Shown here: positions 26,792 through 35,592 of the stretch, in pieces | How positions within the stretch are numbered: position 1 is the first letter of the stretch | Layout of the letters: each line of letters opens with the position of its first letter | Notes under the pieces: model-generated | What the model was told of the DNA's origin: nothing | Databases searched by the model: none | Seen by the model: only the letters and a program-made list of their open reading frames with translations | Position numbers and translations under genes: made by a program | Origin: Pseudomonadota bacterium | GTDB taxonomy: Bacteria; Pseudomonadota; Alphaproteobacteria; G022571365 | DNA length: 64,000 nucleotides | Reading direction: 5' to 3' | Assembly (NCBI GenBank): GCA_022571365.1 | Contig: JACZXZ010000004.1 | Span: 1-64,000, forward strand

Positions 26792-28549
26792 ATGAAATCA
26801 TTGTCTAAGATTGCTGTCCTTGGGGCGGCCACGGTCGCCGTGGGTCTCCTTTACGCCTCGCCGGTCCAGGCCCATGTGGAGACCGAAGACCTGGTGAACG
26901 CGGATGCCAACAAGGCCGAATGGCTGATGTATGGCCGCACCTATGACAACCAGCGCTTCAGCCCGCTGACCGAGATCACCCCCGCAAATGTTTCGGAGAT
27001 GACGCCGGTCTGGGCGTTTTCCACGGGCGGCAAGTTCGCCGGCCTCGAGGGGACGCCCTTGTTCCATGACGGCGTGCTCTATGTCTCCGCCGACTATGCG
27101 CGGGTCTTCGCGATCGACGCGCGCACCGGGATGGTGAAGTGGAGGTATGTGCCGGAATATGACGAAGGGCTTGACGCCGTGGTGTGCTGCGGTCCGTCCA
27201 ACCGAGGCCTGGCGCTCAAGGGCGACTTCGTCTATGTCCAGCTGTTGGACACTCGGCTGGTCGCCCTCAACATCGCCGACGGCACGGTCGCCTGGGAGGC
27301 GACGATGGACGACTGGCGACAAGGCATCGCCTCGACGGGCGCGCCGCTGGTCGTTAAGGACCACGTGATCGTCGGCCACGCCGGGGGCGAATTCGGCGTG
27401 CGGGGCTACATCAGGTCCTACAACGCCCAGACCGGCGCGCTCGAGTGGACCGCCTACACCATTCCCGGCCCCGGCGAGCCGGGTAACGAGACCTGGCCCG
27501 GGGATACCTGGATGCGGGGCGGCGGCACAACCTGGGTGACCGGGATCTATGATCCCGAGCTCGACCTGCTCTACTGGGGAGCGGGCAACCCGGCGCCGTG
27601 GAACGCCGACGTGCGCCTGGGGGACAACCTGTGGTCAAACTCCCTCATTGCGTTCGATCCAGACAGCGGGGATATCCAGTGGGGCTTCCAGTTCACCCCG
27701 AACGATCCCTTCGACTATGACGGCAACGCGCCCGGGCCGATCCTGATCGATGTCACCATCGACGGCGAGGCGATCAAGGCCATGGTGCAGTCGAACCGGA
27801 ACGGCTTCCTGTATGTGCTGAACCGGGAGAACGGTGAGTTCATCTACGCCGTTCCCACCATCGATGGGATCAACTGGACCACGGGCATCGATCCGGTAAC
27901 CGGCCGTGCCAGCATCGACATGACGATGTACCCGATGAGCGGCGGACCGAAGATCGAACCCATCATTCCCAATCTCGAGGGTGGAACCAATTGGTTCCCC
28001 GCGGCCTATAACCCCGATCTCGGCTACATCTTCTTCAACACCAACGACTGGGCCATGATGTTGAAGGCGATTCCGGAGGAGGACATCGTATATGTGCCCG
28101 GCGAATATTACGGGCTGCATGACTTCCAGGCCTACCGGCTGGGGGAGAACTTCGGATACACCAAGGCCTTCGACGTCGCCAACAAGAAGTTCGTTTGGGA
28201 GGTGCCGAGTACGGAGATGTTGTTCGCCGGCTTGCTGGCGACCAAGGGCGGCCTCGTCTTTACCGGCGACGAGCGGGGCTTCTTCATGGCCATCGACGCC
28301 AAGTCCGGCGAGGTGCTGTGGCGGTTCCAGACCGGGTCGGGGATCAACGCCTCGCCGATCTCCTACGAGCTGGACGGCAAGCAGTATGTCGCCATCCTGT
28401 CAGGTATGGGCGGCGACCCGCTCTATTACTACTTGGAGGAGCCCAAGGGCGGCATGCTCTGGGTCTTCGCCATCGACGGCGTGCTTCAGGACAGCCCGGC
28501 GTCCAACGTTGTACCGATTCCGGGAGCAGTGCCCCTGTTTGAACAGTAA
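26792..28549 (+). CDS. PQQ-dependent (quinoprotein) alcohol dehydrogenase 2, predicted lanthanide type
   Basis: 585 aa; signal peptide; VVCCGPSNRG vicinal cysteines; PFDYDG catalytic-site signature. Confidence 0.85.
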   Translation: MKSLSKIAVLGAATVAVGLLYASPVQAHVETEDLVNADANKAEWLMYGRTYDNQRFSPLTEITPANVSEMTPVWAFSTGGKFAGLEGTPLFHDGVLYVSADYARVFAIDARTGMVKWRYVPEYDEGLDAVVCCGPSNRGLALKGDFVYVQLLDTRLVALNIADGTVAWEATMDDWRQGIASTGAPLVVKDHVIVGHAGGEFGVRGYIRSYNAQTGALEWTAYTIPGPGEPGNETWPGDTWMRGGGTTWVTGIYDPELDLLYWGAGNPAPWNADVRLGDNLWSNSLIAFDPDSGDIQWGFQFTPNDPFDYDGNAPGPILIDVTIDGEAIKAMVQSNRNGFLYVLNRENGEFIYAVPTIDGINWTTGIDPVTGRASIDMTMYPMSGGPKIEPIIPNLEGGTNWFPAAYNPDLGYIFFNTNDWAMMLKAIPEEDIVYVPGEYYGLHDFQAYRLGENFGYTKAFDVANKKFVWEVPSTEMLFAGLLATKGGLVFTGDERGFFMAIDAKSGEVLWRFQTGSGINASPISYELDGKQYVAILSGMGGDPLYYYLEEPKGGMLWVFAIDGVLQDSPASNVVPIPGAVPLFEQ

Positions 28550-28585
28550 GCGGGGCGCAATGGCTTTAGCACGGGCCCGGCCGCG

Positions 28586-28948
28586 GTGAGGCGATCATTG
28601 ATCGGCTTCGTCGCGGCCGGGCTCGTTGCTGTGGTGGCATCGTCGTCGGCGTGGTCTCAAGCCGGCGACACGGCCGAGGAGGAGCTCAAGAACCCCTATC
28701 TGGGGCAGGAGGAGGCGATTGCGGAGGGCAGGCGGACCTACCGGGGCAGGTGCATCCTTTGCCACCGGAATATGGGCGGACGAGGCCCGAACCTCTTCGC
28801 GACCAAGCTCACCGACGAGCAGTTCCTGGAGGTGGTGATCAACGGGCGCTTGGGCATGAGGGGGCCGATGCCCGCCTTCGGTTACAGAATGTCGTTAGAC
28901 GACATCTGGAAGGTCCACGCCTTCATCAAATCCCGAGATCGCTTTTAA
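28586..28948 (+). CDS. c-type cytochrome
   Basis: Signal peptide; RCILCHRNMGGRGPNLFATKLTDEQFLEVVINGR. Confidence 0.85.
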   Translation: MRRSLIGFVAAGLVAVVASSSAWSQAGDTAEEELKNPYLGQEEAIAEGRRTYRGRCILCHRNMGGRGPNLFATKLTDEQFLEVVINGRLGMRGPMPAFGYRMSLDDIWKVHAFIKSRDRF

Positions 28949-28954
28949 GCCCAG

Positions 28955-29060
28955 GGCGGGCCTGGCCCCAACCTTCGCAAGCCCGAGCCGGGCGACGAGG
29001 CGTTCTTCGAGACCGTGATGAACGGCCGGCGAGACGGCCGCGCCAGGGCGGCATCCCTCG
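28955..29060 (+). pseudogene. Cytochrome c relic lacking heme motif
   Basis: GGPGPNLRKPEPGDEAFFETVMNGRRDGRA resembles GGRGPNLFATKLTDEQFLEVVINGR. Confidence 0.55.
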
Positions 29061-29072
29061 CCGGCCGTTTTC

Positions 29073-30428
29073 TCATCGCGCCGCCTCGCCTCCCGCGAAG
29101 TAGGCGCGGCTCAAACCGAAGATCGTCACGCTCAGCAACAGCAGGGCGATCAGGTTGGGCACTGCCATCAGCGCATTCATAACGTCGGCGAACAGCCACA
29201 CCACGGGAAGGCTGATGACGGCGCCGATGAAGAGCACCGCCACCCAGAGGAGGCGGTAGGGCAGGATAACGCGCACGCCGAAGAGGAATGCCGCACAGCG
29301 CTCGCCGTAGAAGCTCCACCCGAGGGTAGTGGTGAAGGCGAAGACGACGAGGCCGAAGGTCACCACCCAGGTGCCCACGGTGGGCAGGCCCGTGTTGAAG
29401 GCGAGCGCGGAGAGCGACGCGCCGGTCTCGCCGCTGGTCCAGGCCCCGGTCGTGATGATTACCAGCGCCGTCATGGTGCAGACGATGATGGTGTCGATAA
29501 AGACGCCGATCATGGCGATGGAGCCCTGGCGGGCGGGGTGTGTCGTGCGCGCGGTGGCATGGGCGATCGGCGCGCTGCCGAGGCCCGCCTCGTTCGAGAA
29601 GATGCCACGGGCGACGCCGAAGCGGATCGTCGCCATCACGCCGGCGCCCAGGAACCCGCCGACGGCCGCCGTGCCCGAGAAGGCGTCGCGGAAGATCATG
29701 CCGATGGCGCCCGGCACCTGGGGCGCGTTGAGGACCAGGATGACGAGCGCGCCGAGGACGTAGACGATGGCCATGAAGGGCACGAGGTGCTCGACGACCT
29801 GGGCAATGCGCTTCAGGCCGCCGATGATGACGGCGAAGACGAGGGCGGCCAGGGCGAGGCCGGTGGCCCAGGTGGGTACCGACAGGGACTGCTCGAGGAC
29901 GTCCGCCACCGAGTTGGCCTGCACCATGTTTCCGATGCCGAAGGCGGCGATCATGGCGAACAGCGCGAAGGCGGCGCCGAGCCACTTCCAGCGTGGGCCG
30001 AGGCCGTTCTTGATGTAGTACATCGGGCCGCCGACATAGGCGCCGCGCTCGTCGACCTCGCGGTAACGTACGGCCAACACAGCCTCGCTGTACTTCGTCG
30101 CCATGCCGACCAGCGCGGTGATCCACATCCAGAACACCGCACCGGGCCCGCCGAGGTAGATCGCCGTCGCCACGCCGGCGATGTTGCCGGTGCCGATCGT
30201 CGCAGATAGCTCGGTCATGAGCGCCTGGAACGGTGTGATCTCGCCTTCGGCGCTCTCCTCCGGGTGGCGCCCGGCAAAGAGCTGCTTGAAGCCGTAGCCG
30301 AGCTTGCGGATCGGCATGACTCTAAGGCCGATCGTCAGAAACAGGCCGGTGCCGAGCAGCATCAGCAGCATCGGCGGGCCCCAGACCACTCCGCTGATGG
30401 TCTCGAGAGCGGAACTCAGAGCGTACAT
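29073..30428 (-). CDS. Alanine/glycine:cation symporter (AGCS) family protein
   Basis: TELSATIGTGNIAGVATAIYLGGPGAVFWMW, FSNEAGLGSAPIAHA; start MYALSSALETISG. Confidence 0.9.
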   Translation of the reverse strand: MYALSSALETISGVVWGPPMLLMLLGTGLFLTIGLRVMPIRKLGYGFKQLFAGRHPEESAEGEITPFQALMTELSATIGTGNIAGVATAIYLGGPGAVFWMWITALVGMATKYSEAVLAVRYREVDERGAYVGGPMYYIKNGLGPRWKWLGAAFALFAMIAAFGIGNMVQANSVADVLEQSLSVPTWATGLALAALVFAVIIGGLKRIAQVVEHLVPFMAIVYVLGALVILVLNAPQVPGAIGMIFRDAFSGTAAVGGFLGAGVMATIRFGVARGIFSNEAGLGSAPIAHATARTTHPARQGSIAMIGVFIDTIIVCTMTALVIITTGAWTSGETGASLSALAFNTGLPTVGTWVVTFGLVVFAFTTTLGWSFYGERCAAFLFGVRVILPYRLLWVAVLFIGAVISLPVVWLFADVMNALMAVPNLIALLLLSVTIFGLSRAYFAGGEAAR

Positions 30429-30625
30429 GGCAACCCCCCCTGGAAATGTCAGTCGTTCGTGCGGAGCAGCCCCCAAACGCTCCGACGATCCGGCATGGTA
30501 ACCAATCCCAGGGGCATTGCAACTGCCCGAGCGGGAACCGCGCCAGTCCTCGTCACTGCGGACATTGCCTGAATGTAGCGCGGCCCAGCGGTCTCTCCGA
30601 TTCCATTCGAGGCGTTAGGAAAGCT

Positions 30626-31603
30626 CTACCAGACGTACTTCTTCAGACCCGAGAGCCCCTTGCGTGCAAAGAGCATGACAACGATTAAAAGCGCGCCGAA
30701 CAGCACGAGGCGCCAGGCGCCGAGGCCGCGGAAGTACTCCTGGAAGCCGATCAAAAGGAGCCCGGCAAAGAGCGAGCCCCACAGCGTGCCGCGCCCGCCG
30801 ACATAGGTGATGGTCAGTATCTCCACCGTGCGCGGGAGGCCAAATTCCTCCGGGGTTGGCGACAGGATGCCGATGTAGTGGGCGTAGTAAGCGCCCATGA
30901 TGCCGGTGAAGAAGCTCGCCACCGTGAAGTTGAGTAGCTTGTACCTGGTCGCGTTGAGGCCGAGGCTCTCGGCCGCCAGTTGGTCCTCGCGGATCGCCTG
31001 GAAGGCGAGCCCGAACTTCGAGCGCACGAGCAGCCACATGGCCATCAGGATGATCGTTCCGAGCACGATCAGCAGGTAGTAGTAGGCGAGAAGGTTATCG
31101 CGGCCGAAGTCAACGCCAAGGATGCTGGGGAAGGGATCGACGCTCAGTCCCAGAACGCCGCGCGTATATTCCGGTGTGTTCGAGATGGAGAAACGCACGG
31201 CCTCGCCCACGAAGAAGGTCATGAGCGCGAGGTAGAGCCCCTTCAACCGGATCGTGATGATGCCGGTAATGAATCCAAGAGCGGCCGCCACCGCACCGCC
31301 GATGAAGAGGCCGGCCCATGGACTGATGCCGTAGTGGAAAGAGGCGAGCGCCGAGCCGTAGGCGCCAACGGCGATAAAGCCGGCATAGCCGAAGTTTATC
31401 AGGCCCGCATAGCCGAGCATGAGGTCGAAGATGGCGCCGAAGATCCCGAACATCAGCGCCGAGATGAACACGGTCGTGATGAATGGGCTGTCGGCCAGTG
31501 GCGGGACGAACAGGAGCAGGCCGATCAGCACCGCCAACTTTATGACCCTGAGCAGCGTGAGCCGGTTGGTTTGGCCCGCGGTGGACGCGAGACTCACGGT
31601 CAC
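30626..31603 (-). CDS. Branched-chain amino-acid-type ABC permease (LivM family)
   Basis: GYAGLINFGYAGFIAVGAYGSAL; AFQAIREDQLAAESLGLNATRYKLL. Confidence 0.9.
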   Translation of the reverse strand: MTVSLASTAGQTNRLTLLRVIKLAVLIGLLLFVPPLADSPFITTVFISALMFGIFGAIFDLMLGYAGLINFGYAGFIAVGAYGSALASFHYGISPWAGLFIGGAVAAALGFITGIITIRLKGLYLALMTFFVGEAVRFSISNTPEYTRGVLGLSVDPFPSILGVDFGRDNLLAYYYLLIVLGTIILMAMWLLVRSKFGLAFQAIREDQLAAESLGLNATRYKLLNFTVASFFTGIMGAYYAHYIGILSPTPEEFGLPRTVEILTITYVGGRGTLWGSLFAGLLLIGFQEYFRGLGAWRLVLFGALLIVVMLFARKGLSGLKKYVW

Positions 31604-32517
31604 GGACGCTCTCCCTTCGCCGCCACGAACAGCCCGGACGGCCGGAGGATAAGGATCAGGACGACGAGCACGGCCGTGAGCACGTTCTGCCAGCCGGCCG
31701 ACATGAAGAAGATCGCATAGGCCTCGATGACGCCGAGCAGCAGGCCGGCGGCGATCGCCCCCGGCACATAGCCGAGACCGCCCAGGATGACCACCGCAAG
31801 GCCCTTGACGATGGGCTGAAGGCCGACAGAGGGATAGGCCGGGTAGATCGAGATGAGCAGGGCGCCCGAGAGGCCCGCGAGCGCCGCGCCGAGGCCGAAG
31901 GCATAGGTGTAGACGCGGCTGATGTCGATGCCGAGCGTCTGCGCCGCCTCAGGGTGCTGCGCGGTCGCCCGGATCGCCTTGCCGGTGTTCGTGAACTTGA
32001 TGAAGGCCCAGAGCAGGAAAACGACGAGCGTGGCAATGCCCAGAATCATAAGGCGCTCGTAGCTGATGCTGATGTCGCCTATGGCTACGTCGCCGAAAAT
32101 CATCTGCGTGATACCGCGCCGCCGGCTGCCGAAGAGGATGAGCGCCAGGTTCTCCAGCAGCACCGACAGCCCGATCGTCAGCACGAAGGAGTCGAGCAGC
32201 CAGTCGCGCCCGGCCCGCTTGCGCAGCGTCGCTATGAGACCGCGCTCGATGATCATGCCGGCCAGGAAGAGGACGGCGGCGGCGGCGGCGATGCCCACGA
32301 CGAAGGGCAGTCCGAGCATGACGCTCACGGACACCATGACGTAGGCGCCCATCATGAAAAGCGCGCCGTGGGCGAAGTTCGCGACACCGAGGATCCCGAA
32401 GATGAGCGAGAGGCCGGCGCCCATCAGGGCGTACATGGAGCCGCGCACCAAGCCCTGGAGGAAGACCTCACTTAAGATACTGGGTTCCAGCAGGAGGCTC
32501 AGATTCGTCACAGCCAC
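31600..32517 (-). CDS. Branched-chain amino-acid-type ABC permease (LivH family)
   Basis: GSMYALMGAGLSLIFGILGVANFAHGALFMMGAY. Confidence 0.9.
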   Translation of the reverse strand: MAVTNLSLLLEPSILSEVFLQGLVRGSMYALMGAGLSLIFGILGVANFAHGALFMMGAYVMVSVSVMLGLPFVVGIAAAAAVLFLAGMIIERGLIATLRKRAGRDWLLDSFVLTIGLSVLLENLALILFGSRRRGITQMIFGDVAIGDISISYERLMILGIATLVVFLLWAFIKFTNTGKAIRATAQHPEAAQTLGIDISRVYTYAFGLGAALAGLSGALLISIYPAYPSVGLQPIVKGLAVVILGGLGYVPGAIAAGLLLGVIEAYAIFFMSAGWQNVLTAVLVVLILILRPSGLFVAAKGERP

Positions 32518-33218
32518 TCCTTGATGATGTCCTCGAGGCGTTCCTTGAACTCCGCCTGCGGGCCCTGGTGGCTGTTTTCGCCGAGCTTCAGAACGTAGAC
32601 GTAGTCGGCGATCTCGATCGACTTCTTTGCGTTCTGGTCGACGATGAGGATGGTGAACTTCTCCTCCTTGAGCTTGGAGATCTCCTCGTAGATCGAGTCC
32701 ACGAGCTTCGGCATGAGGCCGACGGAGGGCTCATCCAGCAGCAGGGTCTTGGGTCCCGTCATGGTGAGGCGGGCGATCTCGAGCATGCGCTGCTCGCCGC
32801 CGGAGAGCGCGCCCGCGGCAAGGCCGCGCTTCTCCTTGAGGCGGGGAAAGCGGCCATAGACCACTTCGAAGGCCCTCTTGACCGCGGGCTTATCGCCCCT
32901 GAAGATCCAGGCGCCGAGCTGCAGATTCTCGTGCACCGTCATGTTGGGAAAGACGCTGTGGTCCTGAAGCAGGTAGGCGATACCCTCGCGCAACATGTCC
33001 TTGGGCCGCAGCCCCTTCATGGACTTACCGTAGTACAGGATGTCGCCCTCGCTCGGCGGCAGGTAGCCGTAGATGGTCTTGAGCAGCGTCGACTTGCCGG
33101 CGCCGTTGGGACCCAGGATGAGGGTCACGAGCCCCTCCCGGGCCGTCAGGTCGACGCCGTGCAGGATGGGCACCTCCTTGGTGTAGCCAGCGACGACGCC
33201 TTTGACTTCGAGTGTCAT
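32508..33218 (-). CDS. ABC ATP-binding protein (LivF family)
   Basis: GPNGAGKSTLLKTIYG; LSGGEQRMLEIAR. Confidence 0.9.
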   Translation of the reverse strand: MTLEVKGVVAGYTKEVPILHGVDLTAREGLVTLILGPNGAGKSTLLKTIYGYLPPSEGDILYYGKSMKGLRPKDMLREGIAYLLQDHSVFPNMTVHENLQLGAWIFRGDKPAVKRAFEVVYGRFPRLKEKRGLAAGALSGGEQRMLEIARLTMTGPKTLLLDEPSVGLMPKLVDSIYEEISKLKEEKFTILIVDQNAKKSIEIADYVYVLKLGENSHQGPQAEFKERLEDIIKEWL

Positions 33219-33302
33219 GCCCTCACCACCCCTTCCCGCACCGCGCGCGCTCCCCCTCGCGGGGATCTGCGCCGGTGACGCCCATTGCCGACCGCGCGTC
33301 CG

Positions 33303-34016
33303 TCAATGTCCCAGGTAGGCCTCGATCACGGCCGGGTTCTCGCGCATCTCAGCCGGCGTGCCCTTGGCAATGTTGCGGCCGGCGGCGAGCACCGTGACCG
33401 TCTCGCAGAGATGGCTGACGTGGGGCATCTCGTGGCTGATGAGCAAGAAGGTCTTGCCCTCTTCCTTGTTGAGCTTGAGGACGATTTCGATCAGCCGGTC
33501 GATGAGCGCCGGGCTGATGCCGTTGAAAGGCTCGTCGAGGAGGACGAGCTCGGGATCGACCATCATGGTGCGCATGAACTCGAGCAGCTTCCGCTGCCCG
33601 CCCGAGATCTCAATCGCTGGCTGGTCCTTCAGCTCCGCGAGTTGCGCCAGATCGAGCAGCTCCATTGCCTGCGCCTTCGCGGCGACACGCGAGAGCCTAC
33701 GCGGGATGGCCGGAACCAGCATGTTCTCGAGCAGGGTCATCTCGCTGAACACCCGGGCGACCTGAAAGGTTCGTCCGAGCCCGAGCGAGGCGATGTCGTT
33801 TAACTTCCTGTTGGTAATGGTTTTGCCTTTGAAGGTGATGGTCCCGCGGGTGGCGGTGTAGATTCCGTTGATGACGTTGAAGAGTGTCGTCTTACCGGCG
33901 CCGTTCGGGCCGATGATCCCCTGGATCTGGCCGGATTCGACCTCGAGCGAGATCTCGTCGAGCACGACGAGGCCGCCAAAGCGTTTTTGTAGATTAGCGA
34001 CCGTGAGCAGCGCCAT
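33303..34016 (-). CDS. ABC ATP-binding protein (LivG family)
   Basis: GPNGAGKTTLFNVINGIY; ISGGQRKLLEFMRTMM. Confidence 0.9.
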   Translation of the reverse strand: MALLTVANLQKRFGGLVVLDEISLEVESGQIQGIIGPNGAGKTTLFNVINGIYTATRGTITFKGKTITNRKLNDIASLGLGRTFQVARVFSEMTLLENMLVPAIPRRLSRVAAKAQAMELLDLAQLAELKDQPAIEISGGQRKLLEFMRTMMVDPELVLLDEPFNGISPALIDRLIEIVLKLNKEEGKTFLLISHEMPHVSHLCETVTVLAAGRNIAKGTPAEMRENPAVIEAYLGH

Positions 34017-34145
34017 CGTCCTCGCTCAGCCCTCCCCTCGGGGGTCAGCGATCATCGCCGTTGAACGCGGACGGATAGCGAGAGGGGAAACGGGTGGCCG
34101 ACATCGCCTCTCCCCCGCGCACGCGCGTCACTGCTTCGTTCGAGA

Positions 34146-35495
34146 TCAGATCCAAGGCGGCTGCTCGAACTCCTGTTGGGCGTACTTCAAGGGCCAGACG
34201 ATCTTCGCCTCGCCCTTCTTGAGCTGCACCATCGGGAGGAAGAAGCCTTCCATGAAGCGCCCGGTCATGACCTCGTTCGGCGCCAGGGCGTTGGGCCCCG
34301 GCTCCTTGGAGAACTTGTAATATTGCCAGACGCCCTCGTACTCGATCTCGCGCGTGGTCTCGACCAGGGTGTCGAAGTCGAGCGTGCCGGCCTGGTTCAG
34401 CACCTCGATCGCCAGGCGCATGTAGTCGTAAGCATGTCCGGACGGCGCGATGCCCGGCTCCTCGCCGTATTTGGCCTCGTAGCGGTCGACCCACGCCTGC
34501 TGGAACGGGGCCATGACGCGCGGCGAGTCCATGGTGACGACGAAATCGGAGGCATCCCCCGTCAGCTCGTACCACTCGCTGAACCAAGTCAAGCCATGGC
34601 CGATGACCAGCGCCTTGACCCGCTGGCTGCGGAACTGCTTGACGAAGTTGGCGGCGCTGACGCTGCCGGTCGTGGTTATGCCCACGACCGAGACGCGCAG
34701 CGCCTTGTATTTGGCGATGAGCGGCGAGAATTCCGCCTCGTCGAGCGCCGTCACGTCGTAGGGCAGTGGATCGAAGCCGGCCTGCTTGAGCGAGTTCATG
34801 AGCGCCTCGCCCCAGCCGCGGCCGTAGTCGGTGTCCTCGACGAGCACCGCGGCGGTCTTGGTGGCCGGCGTCCACAGGCCGTTATCCATGAAGTGCCGCA
34901 AGGGCTCGCCGTAGAGGCCGGCGAAAATCGGCGGCGAAGGCCAGCCCTTGAACCAGCCCTTGTATTTCTCGGGGTCCTTGTTGATCTTCTCGGAGACGTA
35001 CTGGGACGCGCCCTGGTGGCCGATGTGGACGATCTTGAGCGGCACCTCGGCGTCCATCACCGCCATGGCGACCGAGGAATGCCAGCCGTTCACCATGAAC
35101 TGCACGCCCCGGCGGTTGACGGCGTCGGTGACGGCCTTCACCGCCTTCTCGGGGCTCGACTGGCTGTCGACCCAGACGATCTCGATGTCACGCTTGGATC
35201 CGTCGATCGTGACCGGCGTCTCGCCGGCGGCGCGGGCGCCCTCGAGAGCCATCTCGACGCCCTTCCTGACATCGTCGCCGGTGCGGCTGGCCGGGCCCGT
35301 GAACGGCCCCATGACGCCGACCTTGACCGGCTCGCCCGCCTCGCCTGCCTCCTGCGCGCGCAACGCCGAAGGCATGATGACCATCAAGGAGCCGACCGCG
35401 CCCAAACCCCCGACGGTCTCGAGGAAGCCGCGCCGCGAAAGGCCGTCCGGCAATGTCAGCTTGGTCTTCCTATCGCTTCCCCTCCCCTCCGTCAT
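34146..35495 (-). CDS. Branched-chain amino-acid-type ABC substrate-binding protein, copy 1 (Tat signal)
   Basis: LSRRGFLETVGGLGAVGSLMVIMPSALRAQEA; VGVMGPFTGPASRTGDD. Confidence 0.9.
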   Translation of the reverse strand: MTEGRGSDRKTKLTLPDGLSRRGFLETVGGLGAVGSLMVIMPSALRAQEAGEAGEPVKVGVMGPFTGPASRTGDDVRKGVEMALEGARAAGETPVTIDGSKRDIEIVWVDSQSSPEKAVKAVTDAVNRRGVQFMVNGWHSSVAMAVMDAEVPLKIVHIGHQGASQYVSEKINKDPEKYKGWFKGWPSPPIFAGLYGEPLRHFMDNGLWTPATKTAAVLVEDTDYGRGWGEALMNSLKQAGFDPLPYDVTALDEAEFSPLIAKYKALRVSVVGITTTGSVSAANFVKQFRSQRVKALVIGHGLTWFSEWYELTGDASDFVVTMDSPRVMAPFQQAWVDRYEAKYGEEPGIAPSGHAYDYMRLAIEVLNQAGTLDFDTLVETTREIEYEGVWQYYKFSKEPGPNALAPNEVMTGRFMEGFFLPMVQLKKGEAKIVWPLKYAQQEFEQPPWI

Positions 35496-35592
35496 TGTGG
35501 TTTCTCGTCTCGGGTATGCCGAAATGCGGCATCGCGGCGACGCCGCCCACAGCCCGAGACGCCGACCTCTCGCCATGGTCTCCGGCCGGCGG

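Noticed and set aside
25565-26808. Long plus-strand ORFs (329 aa, two frames) overlapping pqqE and the 35-bp repeats
   Set aside because: Out-of-frame with pqqE and extended only because the 35-bp repeat has no stop codons in any frame.
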